Assembly: GCA_016716425.1 (NCBI GenBank)
Contig: JADJWJ010000021.1
Location: 248,001 to 312,000, forward strand
DNA from: Betaproteobacteria bacterium
GTDB lineage: Bacteria > Pseudomonadota > Gammaproteobacteria > Burkholderiales > Casimicrobiaceae
Reading direction: 5' to 3'
DNA length: 64,000 nucleotides
In this document: positions 52,662 to 60,692 of the stretch, piece after piece
How positions within the stretch are numbered: position 1 is the first letter of the stretch
Layout of the letters: every line of letters starts with the position of its first letter
Program-made: the position numbers and the translations under genes
The notes under the pieces: model-generated
Told to the model about the DNA's origin: nothing
Databases searched by the model: none
The model's input: only the letters and a program-made list of their open reading frames with translations

Positions 52662-54164
52662 TCACGCGGCGGGACGCGGACGCCGGCGGAACAGCCCGCG
52701 GACCACGTCGAACTTGAGCAGCACGACCACGACGATCGTGATCCAGAGCACGGCCGAGATCGGCCGCGTGAAGAACGGCCCGAGGCTGCCGTCCGACAGC
52801 ACGAGCCCGCGGCGCAGGCCCTTCTCCATCAGGTCGCCCAGCACCATGCCGAGGACCAGCGGCGCCACCGGGTAGTCGAGCCTGCGCAGCGTGTAGCCGA
52901 CGACGCCGAAGCCCAGCATCACCCAGACGTCGAACAGCCTGGAGGCGATCGCGAACGAGCCGACGACGCACAGCACGAAGATGATCGGGACGATGACGGG
53001 CTTGGGCACCATCAGCACCTTGATCAGCACGTTGGTCAGTGTGAGGCCGTAGAGCAGGATGCCCAGCGTCGCGTACATCATCATCGCGACGACGTCGTAC
53101 ACGAACGTCGGCGCCTCGGTCATGATCATCGGGCCCGGCCGGACGCCGTGGATCAGCATCGCCGCCATCAGCACGGCGGCCGGCGCCGAGCCGGGGATGC
53201 CGAGCGTCAGCACCGGGATGATCGCTCCCGGCACACACGCGTTGTCGCCGGTTTCCGCGGCCATCAGCCCGTCGATCGAGCCCTTGCCGAACTTCTCGGG
53301 CTCCTTGCTCGCGCGCTTCGCGGCGGCGTACGACGACCACGCGGCGACGTCCTCGCCCACGCCCGGCAGGATGCCCATGAACGTGCCGATCAACCCCGAG
53401 CGCACGATCGTCTTCCAGTACCGCGCGACGTCGGCGAGCCTCGGGATCACCGAGTCGAACGGATTGACCTTTACCGGCAGCGCGCGCTCGCGCGCCGCCA
53501 TCAGCAATTCGGCGAAGCCGAACGCGCCGACCAGCGCCGGCACGAGGTTGAAGCCGCCGGCGAGATCGCGGCTGCCGAACGTGAACCGGTCGTGCGCGTA
53601 GACGGCTTCCTGCCCGACCGACGCGCAGAGGATGCCGATCACGCCGGCGATCCAGCCTTTCAGCGGATCGCCGCCGGTCAGCGTGCCGGCGATGACCACG
53701 CCGAACAGCGCCAGCCAGAAGAACTCGTACGCGCCGAACTTCAGTGCCAGGTCGCCCAGTACCGGCGTGAACAGCGCGAGGAAGAACATGCCGGTCAGCG
53801 TGCCGAGCACGGAGCCCGAGGTCGCGATGCCCATCGCGCGCCCGGCGAGCCCCTGTTTCGCGAGCGCGTGGCCGTCGAGGCAGGCCGCGGCGGACGCCGG
53901 CGTGCCCGGGATGTTGAGCAGGATCGCCGACCGCGAGCCGCCGTAGATCGCGCCGACGTACGTGCAGATCAGCACGAGCAGCGCCTGCGCCGACGGCATC
54001 TTGATCGTGAGCGTGGTCATCAGCGCGACGCCCATCGTCGCGGTCAGGCCGGGCAGCGCGCCGATGATCACGCCGACCAGCGACGACGCCAGGATGAGCC
54101 CGAGCGACATCGGCGTCGCGAACGACGCCAGCGAGTGCCCGAATGCGACCAGTCCGTCGAACAT
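52662..54164 (-). CDS. tctA: tripartite tricarboxylate transporter, large membrane subunit
   Basis: A 500-aa protein with about 12 spans. The typical stretches GALPGLTATMGVALM, GAIYGGSRSAILLNIPGTP (the TctA signature) and GILPGVGEDVAAW are present. It is the main permease subunit of the TTT family, which takes up carboxylates using a periplasmic binding protein. The ATG at 54164 overlaps the tctB stop by one base (TGATG). Usual order is tctC-tctB-tctA, as here. Confidence 0.95.
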   Translation of the reverse strand: MFDGLVAFGHSLASFATPMSLGLILASSLVGVIIGALPGLTATMGVALMTTLTIKMPSAQALLVLICTYVGAIYGGSRSAILLNIPGTPASAAACLDGHALAKQGLAGRAMGIATSGSVLGTLTGMFFLALFTPVLGDLALKFGAYEFFWLALFGVVIAGTLTGGDPLKGWIAGVIGILCASVGQEAVYAHDRFTFGSRDLAGGFNLVPALVGAFGFAELLMAARERALPVKVNPFDSVIPRLADVARYWKTIVRSGLIGTFMGILPGVGEDVAAWSSYAAAKRASKEPEKFGKGSIDGLMAAETGDNACVPGAIIPVLTLGIPGSAPAAVLMAAMLIHGVRPGPMIMTEAPTFVYDVVAMMMYATLGILLYGLTLTNVLIKVLMVPKPVIVPIIFVLCVVGSFAIASRLFDVWVMLGFGVVGYTLRRLDYPVAPLVLGMVLGDLMEKGLRRGLVLSDGSLGPFFTRPISAVLWITIVVVVLLKFDVVRGLFRRRPRPAA

Positions 54165-54694
54165 CAGGGCAACCGCACGAAGAACAGCTGCTCGAACACG
54201 AGCGTGACGACGGCGGCGGTCGCCACACCGCAGACCACCGCCAGCACGGCGTCGCCGCGGTCGGAGCCCGTCGCGTCGCCGACCTTGCGGTTCGCGCGCC
54301 GGAACAGGAACACGAATGCCGCGACGAACAGCGCGGTCGACAGCCAGAACGGCAGCCCGCGGCCGACGCCCAGCAGCGCGTAGACGAGGAAGAGCCCGGC
54401 TGCCAGCGCGAAGCGCGGCGTGGGAACGAGAGTCTCGCCGCGCGGCGCCGCGGCATCCCAGCCGGCCTCGCGCGCGCGAACGAGCGAGCGCCACGCGAGG
54501 AGCCCGCCGAGCAGCGCCAGCGCAAGTCCGACGACGCCGGGCCACAGTCCCGGTGCCGTGTAGAGGTCGGCGCCCTGCGCCGTCATCCGCTCCATCCGCC
54601 ACGACGCGACGACGATCGCGGCGCCGAGCGCCACCCAGACGAGCGCGGTGTTGAGGTCGGAGCGCGGCGCGACCGGGTACGGGCCGCCGCTCAT
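54164..54694 (-). CDS. tctB: tripartite tricarboxylate transporter, small membrane subunit
   Basis: A 176-aa protein with four spans and low conservation, as usual for TctB: an early LVWVALGAAIVVASW helix, then a long cytoplasmic or periplasmic part, and C-terminal helices. Identified mainly by hydrophobic pattern and by lying between tctC and tctA. Overlaps tctA by one base. The start is preceded by the inverted repeat at 54700-54780. Confidence 0.88.
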   Translation of the reverse strand: MSGGPYPVAPRSDLNTALVWVALGAAIVVASWRMERMTAQGADLYTAPGLWPGVVGLALALLGGLLAWRSLVRAREAGWDAAAPRGETLVPTPRFALAAGLFLVYALLGVGRGLPFWLSTALFVAAFVFLFRRANRKVGDATGSDRGDAVLAVVCGVATAAVVTLVFEQLFFVRLP

Positions 54695-54699
54695 GCGAA

Positions 54700-54785
54700 G
54701 CGCGATTTCACGGGAGGCGCCGAGGCGCAGAGAAAGGACACGACGGGCCTCTCTGCGCCTCTGCGTCTCTTTGCGAGATGCCGTT
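54700..54785 (-). repeat. intra-operon inverted repeat, copy 3 (tctC-tctB)
   Basis: On the minus strand GCAAAGAGACGCAGAGGCGC and TTTCTCTGCGCCTCGGCGCC are complementary arms around a short loop. The 3' arm ends with TCCCGTGA about 20 nt before the tctB ATG (54694). Same family as copies 1 and 2. Confidence 0.7.
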
Positions 54786-54794
54786 TTCCGGTCG

Positions 54795-55814
54795 CTACGG
54801 CCGCGCGATGCCCAGCGTGTCGGGCGACACCTTCGCCTTGCCGGCGTCGGCCGCCTGCCACGCGTTGACCTGCACGGCCGGCATCACGGCCTTCAGCGCA
54901 TCGGCCCCCGACGCCGGCGCGAACTGCGCGCCGCGGCTCGTCGCGTAGTCCTTGAGCGCCTTCGAGTTGCGGATGTTCTCGTTCCAGACCTTCTCGACGG
55001 TCGCGATCACCTGCGGCGGCACGCCCTTCGGGATGAAGATGCCGAAGTAGTTCGGCGGGTCCTTGAAGTTGGCGACCGTCTTCGTCAGCGGCTCGATCGT
55101 GCCGTAGCCGTCGATTTCGATCGGCTTGTCGCCGACCACGGCGAGCGGCCGCAGCTTCTTGCCGCGGATCATCTCCGCCTGCTCGACCGTGAGCTGCGTG
55201 GTCGCATCGGTCTCGCCGGCGACCGTGGCGACCACCGCCGGGTTGCCGCCGTCATAGGTGACGTGCTTGTACTTGACGCCGGTCGCCTTGGCGATCGCCT
55301 CGATCGCGCTGTGGCCGCTGGAGTTCACGCCCGCGGTGGCGACGCTGATCTGGCCCGGCTTCGCCTTCATCGCGTCGACGAGCTCGGCCACCGACTTGTA
55401 CGGCGTATTCGGATTGACCGACAGCGTGGACACGTTGGCGACGTTGAGGAACAGCGCCCAGTCGCCGATCTTCGTGTCGAGCATGCCGAGCACCGCGTAC
55501 GTGCCGAGGTCCTTTGCCGCGCCGGCGGTCCACGTGTAGCCGTCCTTCGGCGCCTCCAGCGCGTTCTTGGTGCCGATCGACCCGGACGCGCCGGGCTGGT
55601 TGACGACGACCACCTTCTGCCCCAGCGCCTTCTCGATCTCGGCTGCCGTGACGCGCGTCACCTGGTCGGTCGAGCCGCCGGCGGCCCACGGCACGATGAT
55701 CGTGATCGGCTTCTCCGGCTTCCACGTCGCCTGCGCGGCGGCGGGCAGCGCGACGAGCATCGACAGCGACGCCGCGATCGCGACGGTCAGGGTGGTGCGC
55801 TTGCTGCGGTCCAT
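54795..55814 (-). CDS. tctC: TctC/Bug family solute-binding protein
   Basis: A 339-aa periplasmic binding protein. It has a Sec signal peptide (LTVAIAASLSMLVALPAAAQA), then PITIIVPWAAGGSTDQ, the N-terminal Bug signature, and VVVNQPGASGSIGTKNA, the carboxylate-binding loop. It delivers a ligand to TctAB. Bug proteins bind di- or tricarboxylates, nicotinate, aromatic acids and others; the ligand here is unknown. AGGAGGAAGCCC precedes the ATG. It is 63 bp after the tetR stop, a gap that holds a palindromic operator. Confidence 0.95.
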   Translation of the reverse strand: MDRSKRTTLTVAIAASLSMLVALPAAAQATWKPEKPITIIVPWAAGGSTDQVTRVTAAEIEKALGQKVVVVNQPGASGSIGTKNALEAPKDGYTWTAGAAKDLGTYAVLGMLDTKIGDWALFLNVANVSTLSVNPNTPYKSVAELVDAMKAKPGQISVATAGVNSSGHSAIEAIAKATGVKYKHVTYDGGNPAVVATVAGETDATTQLTVEQAEMIRGKKLRPLAVVGDKPIEIDGYGTIEPLTKTVANFKDPPNYFGIFIPKGVPPQVIATVEKVWNENIRNSKALKDYATSRGAQFAPASGADALKAVMPAVQVNAWQAADAGKAKVSPDTLGIARP

Positions 55815-55865
55815 GGGCTTCCTCCTGGTGGCAATTGCGACGCGGGCCAAGGCGCCCGCGCCGAG

Positions 55866-55881
55866 TTAACCGGCTGGTTAA
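55866..55881. promoter_or_regulatory. palindromic TetR-type operator 1
   Basis: TTAACC-GGCT-GGTTAA is a perfect 6-bp inverted repeat, about 50 bp upstream of the tctC start and overlapping the tetR stop codon (TAA). A related site (TTAACC-ATCC-GGTTAC) lies at 56601-56616, ahead of tetR. Confidence 0.7.
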
Positions 55882-56591
55882 TCAGTATCGCGCCGCGGCG
55901 CGGTCGCGCGCAAGTCCCCGGGCGCGCCGGCCGCCAGCGCGCGCAGCACGAGGTCGACGACGTGCGCGAGGCGGGCGGCCTTCGCCTTCGGCGCGAGCAG
56001 GTCGCGTCCGAAGATCGTCGACAGCGTGTGGGCGTTCGACAGGTAGAAATAGGACAGGGCGGCGATCGACACGTACAGCTGGACCGGGTCGACGTCGCCG
56101 CGGAACACGCCCGCCCGCTGTCCGCGCCCGAGCAGGTCGGAGATCGTCGCGACCAGCGGCGAGTGCAGCGACCGGATCCGCGCCGAGCGCTTGAGGTGCT
56201 TCGCGCGGTGCAGGTTCTCGGTGGCCAGCAGCGAGATGAACTCGGGGTGCGCGAGGAAGTGGCGCCACGTGAAGGTCACCAGTTCGCGCATGCCTTCGAC
56301 GGGTTCGCGGTGCGTGAGGTCGAGCCGCTGCTCGGCGCCCCGGATCTCCCCGTACGCAGCCTCCAGCACCGCGAGGAACAGCGCCTCCTTGGCCCCGAAG
56401 TAGTAATAGAGCATCCGCTTGTTGGTGCCGGCCAGCGCGGCGATGCGGTCGACCCGCGCGCCGCCGTAGCCGTGCCGCGCGAACTCCTGCGTCGCCGCGG
56501 CGAGGATCGTCGCCTGCGTGCGCTCCGCGTTGCGGGCGGGCTTGGCCCGCGGGGTCGCCGGCGCGGCGTCGGAGCGGGCGGCGGGCGTCAT
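55878..56591 (-). CDS. TetR family transcriptional regulator
   Basis: A 237-aa repressor. The N-terminal DNA-binding domain reads AERTQATILAAATQEFARHG followed by GARVDRIAALAGTNKRMLYYYF (the recognition helix), after a disordered Ala/Pro-rich leader. The C-terminal ligand domain is specific to this protein and resembles regulators of the TetR group close to transport genes. It likely represses tctCBA and itself through the palindromes at both ends of the gene; the effector is probably the transported compound or its product. Confidence 0.92.
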   Translation of the reverse strand: MTPAARSDAAPATPRAKPARNAERTQATILAAATQEFARHGYGGARVDRIAALAGTNKRMLYYYFGAKEALFLAVLEAAYGEIRGAEQRLDLTHREPVEGMRELVTFTWRHFLAHPEFISLLATENLHRAKHLKRSARIRSLHSPLVATISDLLGRGQRAGVFRGDVDPVQLYVSIAALSYFYLSNAHTLSTIFGRDLLAPKAKAARLAHVVDLVLRALAAGAPGDLRATAPRRDTD

Positions 56592-56600
56592 CCGCCCATG

Positions 56601-56616
56601 TTAACCATCCGGTTAC
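56601..56616. promoter_or_regulatory. TetR-type operator 2 (near palindrome)
   Basis: TTAACC-ATCC-GGTTAC lies 9 bp upstream of the tetR ATG and overlaps the stop of the preceding gene. It matches operator 1 except for the last base of the right half. This suggests autoregulation. Confidence 0.6.
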
Positions 56617-58745
56617 TTCGCCGCAACGTCCCGGGCCGGCGCCAGCATCAGGTCGATCGCCGGACGCTCCTCGCGGGCGGCCACCAGCGCGCGGCCGTCG
56701 GGCCGCACGGCGAACGACAGGCCGAGCGCCGTGGGGCCGAACGCGTGGCGCCATGCGACCGTGCGGCGCGCGAGGTCGTAGCGGACCATAGCGGTCGGCG
56801 CAGCCCCGTCCCGGTACCACACGGCGTCGCCGGTGAGCAGCCAGTCGAACCGGTTCACGTCGCCGATCGCGACCGGCAGCGGCTCGCACTTCCGCGTCGC
56901 CAGGTCGCACAGCGTGAGGCCGGTGAGGCCGGGCTGGGCGAACGCGATGCGGCCGCCCGCCACCTGGAACTCGCTCACGAGCGGAAACGGCAGGCGCTCG
57001 GCGGGTCCTCCAGCCGCGGGCACGTGCAGCACGCGCGCGGCGTTGCCGACCACTTCACCGACGACCAGCGCGCGGCCGCCGTCCGTCTCGCGCACGTCGA
57101 AGACGTCGTGACCGAGCGAGGCCAACACCTCCACGGTGCCGTCGGGCACGCCGATGCGGATCGCCTGCTGCACACGCTTGCCGTCCTCGCGCCGGCTGGC
57201 GCGGATCGCGTAGATGGCGCGGCCGTCGTGCGACCAGTGGGGGCGCAGGTAGATGTAGTCCGCCGACAGCGGCAGGCGCGCCGCGTCCGCGCCCGGCGTG
57301 CCGACGAACAGCCCCGACGCGCCGTCGCGATTCGACGCGAACACGACGCGCGCGCCGTCGGGTGCGTACTCGGGCTGGTTCGTGTAGCGCGTCGACGGCC
57401 ACAGCGCGCGCGACGGCCGGTCCGGCGCCGCGAGGTCGATCTCGTGCAGGTTGGCCGAGAACGTCGCGCTTTCGTAGACAATGGTGCCGGCGCGGTCGAC
57501 GTCCGGGAACCGCGCGCCGCGCGCGCCGACCATCACCGCGGTGCCGCCCTCGGCGTCGAGGAGATTGAGCGCGCGTTGCCCGAACCAGTCGGCGGCGACG
57601 AGCAGCGGCCCGCGTGGGCCGAGCCAGGCGGCGCCGTAGGTGAGCCCGCGCGGCGAGCCGGTGCTGCGCGCCGGTGCGCCTTCCGCGACGTCGACGATCC
57701 ACGCGTCGCGGTGCGAGGCCGTGCCGCGAAAGAAGGCGATGCGGGCGCCGTCGGGCGAGAAGCGCGGATGGAGGTCGTCGCCCATCTGCGGTTCCGGCGC
57801 CGTCAGCACGCGCTCCGCGCCCGACGCGAGGTCGCGCAGGACGAGTCCCGCCGGGAACTGCGGCCGCACGATGCCGACGTAGACGAGCGTGCCGCCGTCA
57901 GGCGAGAGGTCGAAGCGCGGCTGCGGGCGCCGCGCGCAGTCGACGAGCGTCTGCCGCGCGCCCGACGCCACGTCCTCGGCGACGATGGCGCAGTCGCCGG
58001 CCGGCGTGCGCCGGTAGTACGCGACGCGCGCGCCGCCGGGAAAGAACACCGGCGACAGATTCGCGTCGGCCGCGTCACCCAGCGTCCGCCGCGACGCCGC
58101 GCCGACGGCGGCGATCACGATCGACGCGTGCGCGTCGTCCGCGGCGGCGTAGACGACCTGCGCGCCGTCGGGCGAGAAGCGGGGTGCCAACTCCAGCGCG
58201 ACGCCGGACGCGAACGGCTCGGCCCGCGCGAGCTGCCGCTCGAGGCGCGCCTGCGGCGATTCGGTCGCGGGAGGTGTCCGCTGCAGCGTCACCGTCAGCG
58301 CGACGAGCAGCACGAGCGCGATCGCGGCGGACCACGCGACGACGCGGCCACGCGGGCGTGCTGCCGTCGGCGGCGCAGCGCCCGCCGGCGGTGCGGCCAC
58401 TGGCGCGACCGGCGCTACCAGCCGGTAGCCCGCCTTCGGCAGCGTCTCGATGAAGCGGGCGTCGCGCGCGGCGTCGCCAAGCGCGGTCCGCAGGTCCGCG
58501 ATGACGCGCGAGAGCACCTCGTCGTTGACCGCGCGACGCGGCCACACTTCGTCGAGCAGCACCTGCCGCGGCACCGGCGCACCGTCGGCCGCGACGAGGC
58601 GCAGCAGCACGTCCATCAGGCGCGGCTTGATCCGGACGGCAGCGCCGCCGGCGACGAGCTCGTTCGACGCCGGGCGCACCTCGACGTCGTGCAGCCGGAA
58701 CGCGGCGCGGTCGCGCCAGGCGGGCGCGGACGGTCGTGTCAGCAC
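56613..58745 (-). CDS. winged-helix (CadC-like) regulator with TolB-type beta-propeller
   Basis: About 710 aa. An N-terminal OmpR/CadC-type winged-helix domain (FRLHDVEVRPASNELV, RIKPRLMDVLLRLV, VLSRVIADLRTALGD, KAGYRLVAPV) is followed by one membrane helix (VVAWSAAIALVLLVALTVTL) and a periplasmic part with repeated PRFSPDGAQVVYA/PDGARIAFF WD40-like TolB motifs. Such proteins may sense signals outside and bind DNA inside the cell. The start is uncertain: GTG at 58745 is used; the frame is open to 58856. It is divergent from the NHL-repeat gene and on the same strand ahead of tetR. Confidence 0.82.
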   Translation of the reverse strand: MLTRPSAPAWRDRAAFRLHDVEVRPASNELVAGGAAVRIKPRLMDVLLRLVAADGAPVPRQVLLDEVWPRRAVNDEVLSRVIADLRTALGDAARDARFIETLPKAGYRLVAPVAPVAAPPAGAAPPTAARPRGRVVAWSAAIALVLLVALTVTLQRTPPATESPQARLERQLARAEPFASGVALELAPRFSPDGAQVVYAAADDAHASIVIAAVGAASRRTLGDAADANLSPVFFPGGARVAYYRRTPAGDCAIVAEDVASGARQTLVDCARRPQPRFDLSPDGGTLVYVGIVRPQFPAGLVLRDLASGAERVLTAPEPQMGDDLHPRFSPDGARIAFFRGTASHRDAWIVDVAEGAPARSTGSPRGLTYGAAWLGPRGPLLVAADWFGQRALNLLDAEGGTAVMVGARGARFPDVDRAGTIVYESATFSANLHEIDLAAPDRPSRALWPSTRYTNQPEYAPDGARVVFASNRDGASGLFVGTPGADAARLPLSADYIYLRPHWSHDGRAIYAIRASRREDGKRVQQAIRIGVPDGTVEVLASLGHDVFDVRETDGGRALVVGEVVGNAARVLHVPAAGGPAERLPFPLVSEFQVAGGRIAFAQPGLTGLTLCDLATRKCEPLPVAIGDVNRFDWLLTGDAVWYRDGAAPTAMVRYDLARRTVAWRHAFGPTALGLSFAVRPDGRALVAAREERPAIDLMLAPARDVAAK

Positions 58746-58876
58746 TTCGCCATGCTTTTCAATGCGTTGCGATCGAAGACGCGGAGTGGAGAAAAAACGG
58801 AGGCGGAAATCAGGACGCGCGCCGACCCCGCGCCGCACCCTCGGGCCCTTTTCCACCCCGCCACCGGAGGCTCGCC

Positions 58877-60235
58877 TTGACTCGCTGCATCCTTGCCGCC
58901 CTTGCCGTCCTCGTCGCGTCCGCCGCGTCCGCGGAACCGTCCGCCTGTCCGGCGCGCCTGTTCGTCAGCGGCTACTACAGCACGGTCCACGTGTTCGATG
59001 CCTGCTCCGGCGCGTTCCTGCGCGACCTCGACCCCGCCGGCCGCATCAAGGGCGCGCAGGCCGTCCGGCTCGGGCCCGACGGCCTGGTCTACGTGACCAG
59101 CGAAATGTCGCAGCAGATTCTAAGGTACCGCAACGACACGCTGGAGTTCGTCGACGTCTTCGCGACGTTGCCGGGTGCCGACCCGACCGGATTCGCGTTC
59201 GGGCCCGGCGGCGACGTCTACGTGGCGGCGTTCGGCACGAACGACGTGCGGCGGCTGTCCGCCGCGGGCACCGCACTCGACGTCCCCGTGGCCGCCGGCG
59301 CGGCCGGCCTGCAGGGGCCCGACAACGGGATCACGTTCGCGCCGGACGGCAATCTCTACGTCCCGGGCTACTACTCGAACAACGTGATCCGCCACGACCC
59401 GCGCACCGGCACGACGACGGTCGCGGTCGCACGTGGGGCGCAGAAGCTCGGCAACACGCGCGGCCTGCTGCCCGAACCCGGCGGTGGCGGGCTGCTGATC
59501 ACCGGCGAAGGGTCGCACCAACTGCTGCGGCTCGACCTCCTGTCCGGAAACGTCACGGTCATGAACGGCAACCTGAACAGCCCGACCGGCCTCGCGTTCG
59601 GCGTCGACGGCAGCCTGCTCGTGCTCGAGCGCAACACCGTGCGCAAGCTCGACCCGGCGACGGGGGCGGTCACCGGCGTGCTGGTGACGCCCGGCGCCGG
59701 CAACGTCGACTTCGGCACGTACCTCGCGGTGATCCCGGCCGCCTTCGCGCCGGCGAAGACCGCCGTCGTCGAGTACTACCACGCTGCACTCGACCACTAC
59801 TTTGTCAGCGCGCTCCCGGCCGACATCGCGGCGCTCGACTCGGGGCAGCTTGCGGGCTGGGCGCGGACCGGGCACACGTTCAACGCATATCCGGACGCCG
59901 CGCCGGGGACGAGCCCGGTCTGCCGGTTCTACCTGCCGCCGGCGAATGGCGACTCGCACTTCTACTCGGCGTCGCCCGCCGAGTGCGCCGAAGTCGCGGC
60001 GAAGTTTCCGGCGTTCGTGCAGGAGTCGCCGGCGGTGATGCACATCGGGTTGCCCGACCCGGTCACCGGCGAGTGCGCGGAAGGCCTCGTGCGCGTGTAC
60101 CGGCTGTGGAATGGCCGCGCCGACTCGAACCACCGCTACACGGCGGACGCCGTGGAGAAAGCCGCGATGATCGCGAAGGGCCATGTCGCCGAAGGGTACG
60201 GCCCGGACGCGACGATCATGTGCGCGCCGGCGTGA
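58877..60235 (+). CDS. secreted NHL/beta-propeller protein with DUF5648 domain
   Basis: A 452-aa protein with signal peptide (ILAALAVLVASAASAEP). The central part is an NHL/SMP-30-like propeller with repeats of the type PTGFAFGPGGDVYVAAFGTN and NGITFAPDGNLYVPGYYSN. The C-terminus (VEYYHAALDHYFVSALPADI, then CRFYLPPANGDSHFYSAS) is a DUF5648 domain, often found at the end of secreted proteins. The TTG at 58877 is the likely start because CGGAGG lies nine bases upstream. The product is probably secreted or periplasmic. Divergent promoters with the CadC-like regulator suggest that the regulator controls it. Confidence 0.85.
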   Translation: MTRCILAALAVLVASAASAEPSACPARLFVSGYYSTVHVFDACSGAFLRDLDPAGRIKGAQAVRLGPDGLVYVTSEMSQQILRYRNDTLEFVDVFATLPGADPTGFAFGPGGDVYVAAFGTNDVRRLSAAGTALDVPVAAGAAGLQGPDNGITFAPDGNLYVPGYYSNNVIRHDPRTGTTTVAVARGAQKLGNTRGLLPEPGGGGLLITGEGSHQLLRLDLLSGNVTVMNGNLNSPTGLAFGVDGSLLVLERNTVRKLDPATGAVTGVLVTPGAGNVDFGTYLAVIPAAFAPAKTAVVEYYHAALDHYFVSALPADIAALDSGQLAGWARTGHTFNAYPDAAPGTSPVCRFYLPPANGDSHFYSASPAECAEVAAKFPAFVQESPAVMHIGLPDPVTGECAEGLVRVYRLWNGRADSNHRYTADAVEKAAMIAKGHVAEGYGPDATIMCAPA

Positions 60236-60239
60236 GAAA

Positions 60240-60360
60240 CGCGCAGGATCGCCTCGGCCCTCACCCCAGCCCTCTCCCGCTCGCGTGGGAGAGCATCCGC
60301 GCGACGCCGCGCATGAACTCTCCCTCTCCCCGCGACGCGGGGAGAGGGCCGGGGTGAGGC
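60240..60360. repeat. CCCTCTCCC/GGGAGAGGG-type interspersed repeat
   Basis: CCTCACCCCAGCCCTCTCCC at 60260-60279 and CCCCGCGACGCGGGGAGAGG near 60328-60348 with GGCCGGGGTGAGG form a long imperfect inverted repeat. The same words occur at 51420-51455. It lies after the NHL gene and may act as a terminator. Confidence 0.55.
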
Positions 60361-60374
60361 AATCGCGCGGGCGC

Positions 60375-60549
<175 letters not shown>

Positions 60550-60598
60550 CTGGCTCGATTGTCAGTCGCTCACGTTAGCGACCGCCGAGATTGTCAGT

Positions 60599-60625
60599 AT
60601 CGGTGTTCGCCGACCCTGACAATCT
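60599..60625 (+). repeat. duplicate of the pyk 3' end
   Basis: ATCGGTGTTCGCCGACCCTG and following ACAATCT repeats the sequence at 60698-60724 with one change. The second copy is the coding 3' end of pyk (minus strand, stop at 60693). The gap 60236-60692 holds no gene beyond these repeats. Confidence 0.75.
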
Positions 60626-60692
60626 GTGCGACCGCCGCTCGCTTTCGCTCGCAGAGCGTTCGCTGGCGCTCACGTTGAGCTCGCCGTCGGCG

